A stretch of 64,000 bases of DNA from Chrysaora quinquecirrha (taxonomy: Eukaryota; Cnidaria; Scyphozoa; Semaeostomeae; Pelagiidae): assembly GCA_014526335.1 (NCBI GenBank), contig JACTAT010000048.1, positions 902,440 to 966,439 on the forward strand, in the 5' to 3' direction. Under the pieces are notes generated by a model. The model was given only the letters and a program-made list of their open reading frames with translations. It was not told where the DNA came from and made no database searches. The position numbers were made by a program, and so were the translations under genes. Shown here piece after piece: positions 33,594 through 44,049 of this stretch (positions within the stretch are counted from its first letter, which is position 1; every line of letters begins with the position of its first letter).

Positions 33594-34152
33594 TTCATAC
33601 AGGCATTTTACAGAAAACAAAGAGCAATGCAATTTTTATTAAGATTTTCTTTGACATAAGAACTGCAGGTATTTATTTTCAATGTATTCAAGGTCTATTG
33701 ATACAGTAAATAAAATTTTTGGTAAGTAGACATAATTACATTCTCAGTCAGTGGAGCATTGAGACAAAAATTCAATGTAATAAACTATTTGAATGACCAG
33801 TTTTTATGATAACATATCCTAAGATATTTGAAATTTGTGACGAGTTTAATACATATTCAAAGATGTACAGTGACACACCTATCACCCTGCCTTCTTTTAT
33901 TTCCCTCATGGAAAATATTTCTTCCCATTGAAAGGGCTTTTACTGTGATTATGGACTTCCTTTGATATTACAATCAATACAACACTCTTACCCCTGATGA
34001 ATGTTTTGAAAACCTTCCATCCTTTTTTTCTTTATGCTGTTGTTACTGATGGGGTACATTGACACAATTTATGCTTTTTTGAACCAATGCTACCACAATG
34101 TCATATTTACAGTACAAAGAAGTTGATTAAACTCTTGTGATTCCTTTCATAG
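33594..34152. other. Probable intron or spacer before the OTU-like exon
   Basis: AT-rich and without a frame. Ends in TTCCTTTCATAG, a plausible acceptor, immediately before ACAAATGGGCAAGG. Confidence 0.45.
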
Positions 34153-37100
34153 AACAAATGGGCAAGGAAATTGTTTGTTTAATGCTTGTTCAATTGCATT
34201 GATTGGTAACGAAACAATTGCAAAAAGCCTTAGATGTCTTACTGCTATCGAGCTCTACATGAATGACAATTTCAATGCTTATCATCCGTTAATCGAAGCC
34301 CAACATTCTAAAGGGGCTTTCACGAGTATCAACAATGCATTTTCAATGTGCTTGTCTGATGCTGCCCTAGTTGCTTCTGGAGGAAAGGATCATCTTCTTG
34401 CCATCTGCTCTGAAGCAACTCAAATTTCTAAGAATTACCAGCCTTCTTCATTTGTCTGCGAAATGGCACTTGCTTCTGTTATTGGTCGGCCCATTGAAGC
34501 TTACTATCCCATTGAGAATGCAAATGATTTGGAAGAACACCAAGAAAGGAATAGTCTTGAAGTTATGTTTAATTGCACCATCAGCCCTAGAAATAATAGT
34601 TTGCCAGAAAGTTGTAAAATTCACTTACTCAGATGTGCAGAACTCCCCTTAGATTTCATGAAAACCAGAAAAATTCCAGAATGTAAGAATCATTTTGTGC
34701 CTTTAGTTCCTACATTGCCTCCATTGGGATCATCAGATGATGACTTTGAACCTGTTACACTCCTTCCTGAAAGTGCTGATGAGAGCAACTACTACCAACA
34801 ACGTTCTGAATTATCTCCTCAAGCAAGCTCCTCTTTTTCAACAATGTCAGCATCTACCTCTTCTTTACCAGCTTATGTAAACCACGCTCAACCATATAAA
34901 TCTATAGCTGCGACTTCAAAACGTAAGCAGCTTAAAATGGATAGCTTTATCCGCTGTAAGCAACGTCAGAGCACAGAAAGCGTGTCTGAAGCACTGTCTG
35001 CCTCCAACCTGGATTTACAGGAGAAGATCATTTCCGCCGGGCCTTTGCAGGTATCATCGTCTGGTGAGTGAGGGCTCTTTCCTGAACCGACACCAGTAGT
35101 TGATCTTCCTGATCTTGCTGTTGATATGAGCAGATCTGCTGCAAAGGTTGATCTTGATGAAGTCTCCCTCTCTTCCATGCATATACCTAATGCACCTCTC
35201 AATGATATTGGGAATTTTTACAAGTCGGTGCCTAAGTTAAGTGAAGACCAAAAATATGAACTTCTTTCGAATTGCTGGAAACAGGAGAGCAACTTTATGT
35301 TTCCAACTAACTCAAACGGCCCAAAATTTCAGTACAAATGGCTATCCATGTTTCTATGGCTAGCTTATTCTTCTGTACTTGATGGTGCATTCTGCATAAA
35401 CTGCGTTCTGTTCGGTGGAGAAAGCTCCCACAATGCTTCAAAGTTGCAGTTTCTTTTTAAAGACCCTCTGACCAGATGGTCCAATGCGCTTGAAAGATTA
35501 CGAAGTCACGCTGAAAACTCCTGCATTCATTCCACTGCGACCTTGAAGGCTTCCCAATACCGTCGGGTTATGCAAAACCCAGCAGAGTCTATCGATCTTC
35601 AAATGAATAACATGGTTTCCGAGCAAGTTCGAGAAAATAGAGAAAAACTGAAGCCCATCGTAGCGGCGATTGCTGTGCTCGGTCGTCAAAATATAGCACT
35701 GCGTGGTCATAGAGATGACTCTGAATACTTTGAGATGGATGGCAACAATCCAGGTAATTTGCAAGAAGTCCTTGAACTGATGGCAAAGTTTGGAGATAAC
35801 AAATTGTTTAAGGATTTTCTTTCTTCTGCTCCCAAACATGCAACTTACCGTTCGAAAACTACGCAAAATGAAATAATCAGTATATGTGGGGAATACATTC
35901 GTAACATTATAGTTAACTAAGTGAGAAATGCCAGATTTTTTGCAATCTTAGCTGACGAGGCTGCAGACATTAGCAATGTTGAGCAAATGGCTCTTGTTTT
36001 ACGTTTTGTCGGCAAAAAGTGCAACATCTGTGAAGATTTCATTGGTTTTGTACCTTGTAGCGAAGGATGAACAGGCGAAGCCTTGTCAAAAACTATTGTT
36101 GAGTCTGTAGCGACATTGGGGTTGTGTATGGATGATTGCAGAGGTCAGGGGTACGATGGAGCAGGAAACATGGCCCGGAAATGTTCGGGTGCAGCTGTGA
36201 GAATCCAGCAATCTTATCCACAAGCAACTTATGTGCATTGCGGCTCACACCGTCTCAATCTTTGCGTTGCTTCCGTTTGCACAATTCCAGTAGTACGCAA
36301 CATGATGGGACATATCAGGGTTGCGTCTGAATTTTTCAACGTCCATCCAAAGCGACACGCCCTATTGGTCAATAAGATCAAACTGCTACTGCCTGAAGTG
36401 CGTCATTCTCGTTTGACCGATGTCTGCCGCACGAGATGGGTAGCAAGAATAGATGGCATGGAGATTTTTATCGAGCTCTTTTTAGCGATCATAAATGCTC
36501 TCGAAGATGTCAAAGATGGAATAATGAATCGATTTGGGATGCTTCTGCTCTATTCCACTCCATCATTGCGTTTGACATCATTGTATCACTAGTAGTGGTC
36601 TCAAGGTGCCTGCAAATAACGAGGCCTCTTACTAAACAATTGCAAGCTCCTGAGTGTCTCTTCTTTTTGTAATGATCACAAGATTCCGTGAAGAGATAGC
36701 TCTTTGACACGGTTCTTGGTACAAAGAGGCTGTTTCCCTTGCAGAAACAGTGGGAACAACTCCCAGAAAACCAAGGACGGTCTCCATGCAAAAGCATCAA
36801 AGCAATGTGAAGGCAGATTCTGTCAGTGAATACTATCGTCAAACTGCGTCTATCCCATTTCTCGACCATCTGCTTTCCGAAATTTCTAATCGGTTCAGCG
36901 ACCGCAATGTCAGCACACTCAATGGCTTCGTTGGTTTGCCATCTGAAGTTGTTTGCGCCGGAAACTGGAAGGAGAAGTTTAAGAATTACCTTTCTCTGTA
37001 TCAGAATGATCTTCCAGAGCCAGAGTATCTGGATACTGAGCTTGACATGTGGCAGGAAGCATGGCAAAGGTATGAAGGTACTCCTCCATCCAGCGTGCGG

Positions 37101-37343
37101 TCACTTCTTCCGATGATCGACAGAATGACATTTCCCATTATATATGTTGGGTTTCAAATTCTTGCAACCTTGCCTGTCACTTCTTGTTCTTGCGAACGGT
37201 CTATATCCGTTTTGCATCGACTTAAAACATATTTACGGAGTACCATGAAACAAGACAGGCTAACAGCTTTGGCCCTTCTTCATGCCCACCGAGAAATCCA
37301 GATGGATATTGAAAAAATAATTGACATTTTGCAAGAAAGCATT
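34153..37343 (+). pseudogene. OTU-like domain joined to TTF/DUF4371 hAT transposase
   Basis: After an acceptor at 34151-34152 the frame reads TNGQGNCLFNACSIALIGNE, the Cys-box pattern of OTU-type (vertnin-like) domains, continuing to ~YYPIEN. A Ser-rich linker and KRKQLKMDSFIRCKQ follow. In the same frame come a TTF-type finger (WLAYSSVLDGAFCINCVLFGG), the DUF4371 core (ILADEAADISNVEQ; QGYDGAGNMARK; VHCGSHRLNLCVA) and the hAT dimer region (PVTSCSCERSISVLHRLKT). Breaks: TGA at 35069, TAA at 35918, TGA at 36068, frameshift near 36515, more damage at 36660-36740. The coding end is cut by the retroelement at 37344. The fusion could instead be two genes, or spliced at CTG|GTGAGT (35061). Confidence 0.82.
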
Positions 37344-37598
37344 AACGTAGCGCAGCTCGCTAATACAACGATTTACTTGCAGGATTTGTAGAACAATAGA
37401 AAAGACACAAGTATTTATTTTGTTTTGGCAGTCATTGGGATCGCACCTTGACCTAATACCCATGCGAGGGGTACACATGAGAAGGGTGTAGTAGGCCCCT
37501 CGCATAAGTAAGCACATATCGATAAGGTATAAGGCTATAATAAGTAAAAGTTACCAGCTAACTATAAACAATGCCACATAGCTGTGTGGCCTACCGCC
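37344..37598. repeat. B2 repeat of the retroelement
   Basis: 255 bp, identical by eye to 38377-38631, from AACGTAGCGCAGCTCGC to GTGTGGCCTACCGCC. It supplies a spurious C-terminus (NVAQLANTTIYLQDL) to the interrupted hAT frame. Confidence 0.9.
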
Positions 37599-38203
37599 CT
37601 ACGATGTTTAGATGTGCGACTATAGAGAGGGCCGATTGGGTGACTGCGTACCACTGGTATCATGGCTGTAGGCCTATTAGATAGTGTGCCCTGAACGGGT
37701 ATCTTCTGGAGCCATGGTAGTAGGCCAGTGGTAACCGATCCGTGCACTGGTACCATATTTGTACGCAGTAATAGGTAGTAGGCCCTTCTAGGGGTACCTA
37801 TAACTGACGATGGTAGTAGGCCAGTGGTGTACACCCCATCCGCTGGAACCATAAGTTTGTAGACATACCAGGTAGTATGCCCTTCTTAGGGTACCTGTAG
37901 TCTATTATGGTAGTAGGCCAGCTGATGAGGGCTGGTCAATGCTAAGAAAGAACTTACCCTGCAACTGAAGGCAACACATAATCAAATTCTAAAAGTAGTA
38001 ACCATGAGTTAACTAGCTACAATACGCAACAGTAAGATAACGGGTTATAATAACAAATACTATGATCATACTTTCATTTCATTATGTTCCTTTTTTTTTA
38101 TATATATATATATATATAAATTTATAAATATTGTGTTCTTTGTTTTGTGCATTATATATAGGTATATGGAAAGGAGAGGAGACATGGGCGGGAAGGGCAA
38201 GGG
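37599..38203. repeat. Spacer between A2 and B2 with ~97-bp tandem units
   Basis: ATGGTAGTAGGCCAG recurs at about 37713, 37810 and 37907 (period ~97 bp), with GGGTACC-containing units. A short (TA)n run lies at 38098-38118. There is no ORF of note; in particular nothing resembling a tyrosine recombinase. Confidence 0.75.
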
Positions 38204-38376
38204 AGATTAAAAACACTAACTTATTTTCAACGAAGGCAGTAATCGACTGACGGGCAGAATGGCCATGCCGTGGAAGGCGTGTCATCTGCAGGGGTATAGG
38301 ATAGAGGCTGAAGGGTGAAAACGAGGCTCCGTTTCTCCGTTAAACCACATTTACGCCGTGCTTAAATGCTGCGATT
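38204..38376. repeat. A2 repeat of the retroelement
   Basis: 173 bp, matching 41449-41622 (one 1-bp indel and a few changes), from AGATTAAAAACACTAAC to GTGCTTAAATGCTGCGATT. Directly abuts B1. Confidence 0.9.
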
Positions 38377-38631
38377 AACGTAGCGCAGCTCGCTAATACA
38401 ACGATTTACTTGCAGGATTTGTAGAACAATAGAAAAGACACAAGTATTTATTTTGTTTTGGCAGTCATTGGGATCGCACCTTGACCTAATACCCATGCGA
38501 GGGGTACACATGAGAAGGGTGTAGTAGGCCCCTCGCATAAGTAAGCACATATCGATAAGGTATAAGGCTATAATAAGTAAAAGTTACCAGCTAACTATAA
38601 ACAATGCCACATAGCTGTGTGGCCTACCGCC
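38377..38631. repeat. B1 repeat of the retroelement
   Basis: 255-bp copy of B2, lying 37 bp past the stop of the RT ORF and abutting A2. Confidence 0.9.
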
Positions 38632-38668
38632 AAGATGCAACCCCAAGACTGTTACTAGTAACGAGTTC

Positions 38669-40510
38669 TTAGATTAAAAATGCTTCTTTTGGTACCAAAT
38701 GAGCTGTCCGTTCGGCTTGTGGTGCTAACTCAAAAAACCGGGCCATTTGAAGGCGAGACAGGGCATCTGCGATACTGTTATCTGTTCCTGCTATGTGCTT
38801 GATGTTGATTGTGAACTCATTTTTTGCGGCGATAAAAAACAGTCGGCGAAGTAAAGACATCATGGCTGGGCATTTTGTGCTTTGAGCGGCCCATATGTCC
38901 ACGATTGCACGATTGTCACAATGAAACAGTAAGCGTTTGCCTCGAAATAACGGACCCCATAATAAACAAGACACATAAATTGGGAATAATTCTTTCCACT
39001 GGATTGTGTAGGTCTGGCAAGACGAGGGCCATTTTTCCGCGATCCATTTCCCTTTGAAGTAAATTCCGAATCCTGATAAACTAGATGCGTCAGTATAGAG
39101 TTCCAAATCTGCAGACAATGTCACGGATGGATCCAGCATTTTGTATTTGCCGTTCCATTCCGGTAAATAGTCCAACCACCATTGAATATCTGCGCGTGCT
39201 TCTTTGTTTAGAGAGACATGATGACTCAGTTTTTCTACGGTAGTTGACAGATCAATTAATCGACGGAGAAAGGTGCGACCCGAAGGGATTATTTTTGACG
39301 CAAATGATAATTTACCAACAAGTGATAATAATTCTTTTTTAGTGCATTTTCTCTTGTTTTCCCATGAACGTAAAATTTGAAGTAGGGAAGTGAATTTTTC
39401 TTCGGGTAAACGTAATTCCATGTTTCCAGTGTCTATTTCAATGCCTAAGTAGGTCAGTACCGTGGAGGGGCCAACAAGTTTTTCGGGCGCGATGGGAACT
39501 CCTAGTTGTTGAAATATAGCCATAGTCAGGTTCAGATTGTTTAGACATTCGTTGCTGTGTGGCTGCCCGGCTAATAAGAAGTCATCGGAATAATGAGTAG
39601 AATGTTTAATATTATAATTTTGCTGCATTATCCAAAGAAGTGTGTCTGCGAGTTGTGAAAAACGATTCAGGGAAGAGCGCAGTCCGAAGGGTAAGAAAAG
39701 ATCAACGAAGTATTTCCCGAGGAAAGAGTAACCAAGAAGATGCCAGTCATCTGGATGTACCGGGCAAATTCTGAATGCGCTTTTTATGTCCAATTTAGCC
39801 ATCAGAGATTGTTTACCGAGAGAAGCAATCATATTTACTGCTGAATCAAAACTGTTAAGTTCTACTGACGCCTCTATGTCGTCGATAAATTCATTCACGG
39901 CCCGCCCGCGGGGTGATGAAAGGTCTGTGATCATGCGAAATTTGCCAGAGTCTTTCTTGGCGACGACACCAATAGGTGAAACTCGGAAATTGTGTAGTGG
40001 TAATGAATCAAAAGGACCGGCTGTGCGGCCCACTTTAAGTTCAGACAACAAGCACTCAGCAACCGCTTCTGGGTTTGTAGTGGCTGACTGCAGGTTTTTA
40101 GACACGCTGGTAAATTCTGGGCCGGAGTAGCCTATTTTGAAGCCATTCTTTAAACTATTTAATAACTCAGAACGAAAAGACAAGTCTGGAAAGTCAATTA
40201 GTTCTTCTTGCAATTTAAAAATGTTAATTGGAGTGGAAATAAGTGAAGGCAAGTCGTAGAAATTATTTACTAGCTCCTTGACAATAAATCTTTGGGTGGG
40301 CTCCTCCACAGCCGGTGTTGCTGCACTTGTGTTGGAATTTGCAACTCGGGTCTCGGCAACGATTTTGGTTGAAGAACCTACAAGGTTCGTTGCTAAGAGG
40401 GGCACGAAAGGGCTGCTGTGGACGAAAACTAGATCCATTTTGAAATTGCGCTGGTAAAGCTGAGGTGGCGGCTGAGGGGCAGCGGACAAACTTGTCGAAA
40501 ACATACTCAT
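38669..40510 (-). CDS. Reverse transcriptase-RNase H (DIRS/Ngaro type), ~613 codons
   Basis: Copies element RNA into DNA. Contains an RT palm with KLDIKSAFR (~239-247), LFLPFGLRSS (~271-280) and the catalytic YSDD (~307-310), then YLGIEID and a KLSFASK thumb-like part. RNase H carries LYTDASSLSGFG, WKELFPI and HCDNRAIVDIW, ending with GTDNSIADALSRLQMARF, the usual DIRS-type junction. In autonomous relatives a tyrosine recombinase follows; here the frame stops 37 bp before B1. The first ~80 codons overlap the Gag-like ORF in another frame, so the true start is uncertain (readthrough or frameshift is possible). The frame is intact, so the element may be recent. Confidence 0.9.
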   Translation of the reverse strand: MSMFSTSLSAAPQPPPQLYQRNFKMDLVFVHSSPFVPLLATNLVGSSTKIVAETRVANSNTSAATPAVEEPTQRFIVKELVNNFYDLPSLISTPINIFKLQEELIDFPDLSFRSELLNSLKNGFKIGYSGPEFTSVSKNLQSATTNPEAVAECLLSELKVGRTAGPFDSLPLHNFRVSPIGVVAKKDSGKFRMITDLSSPRGRAVNEFIDDIEASVELNSFDSAVNMIASLGKQSLMAKLDIKSAFRICPVHPDDWHLLGYSFLGKYFVDLFLPFGLRSSLNRFSQLADTLLWIMQQNYNIKHSTHYSDDFLLAGQPHSNECLNNLNLTMAIFQQLGVPIAPEKLVGPSTVLTYLGIEIDTGNMELRLPEEKFTSLLQILRSWENKRKCTKKELLSLVGKLSFASKIIPSGRTFLRRLIDLSTTVEKLSHHVSLNKEARADIQWWLDYLPEWNGKYKMLDPSVTLSADLELYTDASSLSGFGIYFKGKWIAEKWPSSCQTYTIQWKELFPIYVSCLLWGPLFRGKRLLFHCDNRAIVDIWAAQSTKCPAMMSLLRRLFFIAAKNEFTINIKHIAGTDNSIADALSRLQMARFFELAPQAERTAHLVPKEAFLI

Positions 40511-41438
40511 CGTGACGATCCCAGGGAAGTCCGGTGATCGCTGTGTTCATACGGAACGCTATATCGAAACGGAACCAGGTGTCGAAAGGATAGGCTTTGT
40601 TCATATTGCAGATTGTTTCTTGATAAGACAACAATTCTTGGGCGAGATGAGGATGAAAATAAGTCATACCCCTGATAAAAACGTTCCAAGCTTCTAGCCA
40701 TCCTAGAAAATTTGTTATTTTGGCTTTTTTCTTATTTGACGCTAATGCTAATGTATTGGTATTGGGGCTATCTTCATTTAGTTGCAGGTAAAATGTTGAT
40801 TGCTGCTGCGCGATATCATAGAGAGACTGCGGAAGAAGGTTGTTGAAATCAACATACTCTTTGGCTTGGAGGGCTTTATGGATTTTTGCCGGGAGTGGAG
40901 GGAGCTTCTTAGCTTTAGAGTATGAATTATCTTGAAGCAAGTTCATACCTGGTTCTTCCAGAGTTGGCATAGGGAGGACTGGGTTCTGACCTGTACTAGC
41001 TTCTTGTCTCCTTTCTCTCTGAAACTGATTTGGAGGCGCGATTGATGAAGCAGGTGAGAGTTGCTGGGCTGCTGTGGGCTCTGGCACTGAGACTTGCTCC
41101 CTTTGGACTGGCTGCTGCTGCATTGACTGAACTTGTTCTCGTATGATATCCCTTAACTCTTCTCGGTTCAGCATGATAACATTATTTGGCTGCATGACTT
41201 CTGTTGCTTGGCTTTTTGAAGGTTGGCTTGGTTCCTCAGCGTTCGTCGGTAGGGATGAAGGGCCTGCTTCCCCATGATGAAAATAATCAAACAGCCTTTT
41301 TGCAATAGCTTCTTTCTTGCCGGAAGATGATAAATGGTAGTGTTCTGCTTTATTCCGTAAAAAAGGAAGGCTCGATTTCTTCCAGTCCCTAAGGGACATA
41401 AATTCGTCCGGTTTGCGACTTACCTTAGAACTCTGCAT
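40263..41438 (-). CDS. Gag-like protein with SAP-like and zinc-finger parts, 391 aa
   Basis: First ORF of the retroelement, starting 11 bp inside A1. N-terminus LRDWKKSSLPFLRNKAEHY..KKEAIAKRLFDY resembles a SAP-type DNA-binding helix-extension-helix. The middle is Gln/Pro-rich. A conserved core (ITNFLGWLEAWNVFIRG) follows. C-terminal CRFFNQNRCRDPSCKFQHKC then GCGGAHPKIYC gives a CCCH finger plus a second Cys/His knuckle, fitting an RNA-binding nucleocapsid role. The frame is intact and overlaps the RT ORF by ~250 bp. Confidence 0.8.
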   Translation of the reverse strand: MQSSKVSRKPDEFMSLRDWKKSSLPFLRNKAEHYHLSSSGKKEAIAKRLFDYFHHGEAGPSSLPTNAEEPSQPSKSQATEVMQPNNVIMLNREELRDIIREQVQSMQQQPVQREQVSVPEPTAAQQLSPASSIAPPNQFQRERRQEASTGQNPVLPMPTLEEPGMNLLQDNSYSKAKKLPPLPAKIHKALQAKEYVDFNNLLPQSLYDIAQQQSTFYLQLNEDSPNTNTLALASNKKKAKITNFLGWLEAWNVFIRGMTYFHPHLAQELLSYQETICNMNKAYPFDTWFRFDIAFRMNTAITGLPWDRHDEYVFDKFVRCPSAATSALPAQFQNGSSFRPQQPFRAPLSNEPCRFFNQNRCRDPSCKFQHKCSNTGCGGAHPKIYCQGASK

Positions 41439-41448
41439 TTTATTACTC

Positions 41449-41622
41449 AGATTAAAAACACTAACTTGTTTTCAACGAAGGCAGTAATCGACTGACGGGC
41501 AGCAGGGCCATGCCGTGGAAGGCGTGTCATCTGCAGGGGTATAGGATAGAGGCTGAAGGGTGAAAACGAGGCTCCGCTTTCTCCGTTAAACCACATTTAC
41601 GCCGTGCTTAAATGCTGCGATT
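41449..41622. repeat. A1 repeat of the retroelement
   Basis: 174-bp copy of A2 forming the 5' end of the minus-strand element; ends GCTGCGATT at the hAT border. Confidence 0.9.
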
Positions 41623-41851
41623 ATTTCTTTGCTTATGCCACGCCCATTATTGCAAGCCGACCACACCTATTATAATAACCCGACCACACCCTTTGCCATC
41701 CCTTTTTTGTTTTTGAGCACCAGTCAGAATTAGGGCTAGATCCGCCCCTGCGTAGCTCCTATCGTATGTATCTGTATGCTCATAAAAAGTTAGGGACAAG
41801 TATATTATCAAGTAGTTCATGTTTGGTAGGGTTGAAAAAGGTCTATTTTGA

Positions 41852-43129
41852 AAATGCAAGCAAATATGAGTGAGGATGATGAATTGCAAGCAAATGAGTA
41901 ATGCTCGAAATGGTAGACAAACATATCTCATCACATATTCCATGATTCCAAGAGAGAGGTTTCCCACACGGCAAAGCTTTGGTTCTATAGTAGAGAATTA
42001 CTTCAACGATGGACTTTCAAAAGCGAGAGTTGAATACTGGGCATGTTGTTTGGAAGAGCCCCGGAAGAGCATGCTGATCACGGCTACCACTATCATCTAT
42101 GCCTCAAGTTATCAGCTGCGAAAAAATGGCTTGCTGTCAAGAACAAGATTGCCCAAGAACAGAGAGAGAAATTAAACTTTTCTGACAGGCATGACCTGTA
42201 TGCAGTGGCTTAAAGGCACATTTCCAAATCGAACAACTAACGTCTATCACTGTGAAAGCCACCCAGACCTTAAGGATGCACGATAACAAAAACCAAGAAA
42301 TCAACAAATGTATTTAGTGAGTCTCATTAGCGCAAGACTGGTGCACCGAGTGAGCCCTCCACAAGCGCTGCAAGTGCATGGCCTAAGAGAAAGATTCGAT
42401 GTTTATCAAACGAAGAAGTATCCAAGACTATAGTCTGCAACAGCATTTGAAGGGACGCTGAACTATTTTCTCTCGCAAAGAAGCCTAGCAATGATGTTGA
42501 GTCTAATTTAGCAGATTTTGTGTTGTCGATATCGTCAAGGAGTCTACATGAACTGTTAGACAACACTTAGCGTCTTGAAAATGCCGATAGTATATTTGAA
42601 CGCAAAAAGATGGCAAGAATTGGTCTTGGCCACAAAAAATTTAAGCAGTCATGTGTAGAGAGATGTCATGATAAGCAATGGCTTCAATGTGCACTAGAGG
42701 TACTAAGAAATAATGGCATTGACGAGAACTTCTATGGAAGCTTTAGTGAAAGGGAGGGGTAGATATCGCAATATAGTGAGAATTGAACCTGCTAACTGTG
42801 CCAAAAATTTGATGTTTAAACCACTGGAAGAAACTGTTTACGTTTTCAGTAACCCATCCAATGATAAGTATGCCTGGATTGGAGCTGACAAATCCAAAGT
42901 GATAGTACTGCAAGACTTCCATTGGAGTAGAAAAATGATTTCATGGAAGGACTTACTACTTTTGTTAGAAGGTGAAGCGGTCAAGCTTCCTGCATTGAAA
43001 AATCAGTACACAGGGGATATTGTTATAAATGATTACACGCCTATTTTGGCTACACGCAAGGAAAGAATAAGGTTCGAAGATAAATATAATACATATTATC
43101 AACGGGAAACAGAAATGATGTCTGTATGA
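41852..43129 (+). pseudogene. HUH endonuclease-SF3 helicase Rep-like gene, decayed
   Basis: N-terminus: RQTYLITYS and FPTRQSFGSIVENYFNDG. In the next frame the HUH motif GYHYHLCLKL follows (~42082), then a KNKIAQEQ segment. The later part (42713-43129) is SF3-like: EPANCAKN (degenerate Walker A), KYAWIGADKSKVIVLQDF (Walker B region), WKDLLLLLEGE, and TPILATRK (motif C). Breaks: frameshift at 42050-42070, TAA at ~42160, further stops to 42560, frameshift near 42720. Rep proteins of this type initiate rolling-circle replication in small DNA viruses and related mobile elements. Whether this is an integrated virus relic or a transposon gene cannot be told here. Termini were not found. Confidence 0.72.
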
Positions 43130-44049
43130 TGGAGGGTTATACAGTTTAAGAATTAAATTCCTCAGAGCGAGCAAAAACAAGTGCCTCCTTGTGGCCCTTG
43201 CTTTTCAGAACTGATATTGATGGGACAATAAGTGTAGTGGTTAGCTTTTTGACGCGTTACCCTCGTGTTACCTACGTGTTACTCAACGTGTTTCCACCAA
43301 AAGGTATCTACCCAGGTCACAAATAGGCTTATACTTATTCTTACTTTTATGCTTGCTTGATGATTGAGATTTATTATAGCTGAGGAATGCAAAAGATATA
43401 TAAATGGTTGAGTAAACATATATAACTACTTCCATTTTCCTTAAATCATTATATATTTAACATAAAATACAACAACCTAGCCACAAAGATTAATATTTTA
43501 TTCTGAATCACTGCAAAATACACTACAATCAAACCGAAGATAAATTGTCTTAAATTTTCCAAGTCTGCAAAAGTTAACACAATCGTTGACAAAAATGAGT
43601 GGACTTTTGCTCGAAATCACATGGCCCCTCTGTGGTGAATTTTGAGACATTACTTAATTTTCCTGATATGTACTAGTTGATCAAAGACAATATTTAGATT
43701 TTATCATGCAGCATGCTGTTATCATAAGATAGTGTTTATTGTTTTGTTACTAAGGTTTTTAATCCCTTTTTTGACATTTGTTTTATTTCCTGTGTAAATT
43801 TGATTCTCCTTTTAGCAATTTACTTTAATTTTGTTGTTGTTATGACTTGGTTACCATGACCAAAGTCGTCGAGAAAAAATCGGTTAAATACAAGGTAATT
43901 TTTGGTAGAAATTTAGATTTTAGATCGTATGAGAGAAACTATGAGGTTGTCTTTCTACTTCTGAGCATAATCATAATCATCATACTGTTTTCGTGAGTTT
44001 TTTAGTGTCACAGGGAATTTCTGCAGGAAAGCAGAGCTCTTTACGTTCC
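43130..44049. other. AT-rich stretch, no gene seen
   Basis: Between the Rep relic and the foldback repeat. No supported frame, inverted terminus or RNA gene recognised. Confidence 0.5.

Larger units (their letters stand above)
37344..41622 (-). mobile_element. Split-direct-repeat retroelement (Ngaro/DIRS-like), nested in hAT
   Basis: Reading the minus strand: A1 (41622-41449), Gag-like ORF, RT/RNase H ORF, B1 (38631-38377), A2 (38376-38204), a 605-bp spacer, B2 (37598-37344). A copies are ~174 bp and B copies 255 bp, identical or nearly so. The internal A2-B1 junction (GCTGCGATT/AACGTAG) equals what one gets by joining the two outer ends of the element, as expected for elements that integrate from a circle. 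Outer borders share only ATT with the host (GCATT|AACG and GATT|ATTTC), so no long target duplication. No tyrosine recombinase gene is visible. Confidence 0.85.
32545..41750 (+). mobile_element. hAT element with CAGGGG termini and nested retroelement
   Basis: Left end CAGGGGTGGATCCAG (32545) with GGTGCTCAAGCACCAGTCAG inside it; right end is the complement of CAGGGGCGGATCTAG (41736-41750) with GAGCACCAGTCAGA inside it. CGTAG flanks both ends (32540-32544; 41751-41755). The interior encodes a TTF/DUF4371-type hAT transposase. Removing the retroelement at 37344-41622 leaves ~4.9 kb, a normal size for an autonomous hAT. A 5-bp duplication is shorter than the usual 8 bp for hAT. Confidence 0.82.
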
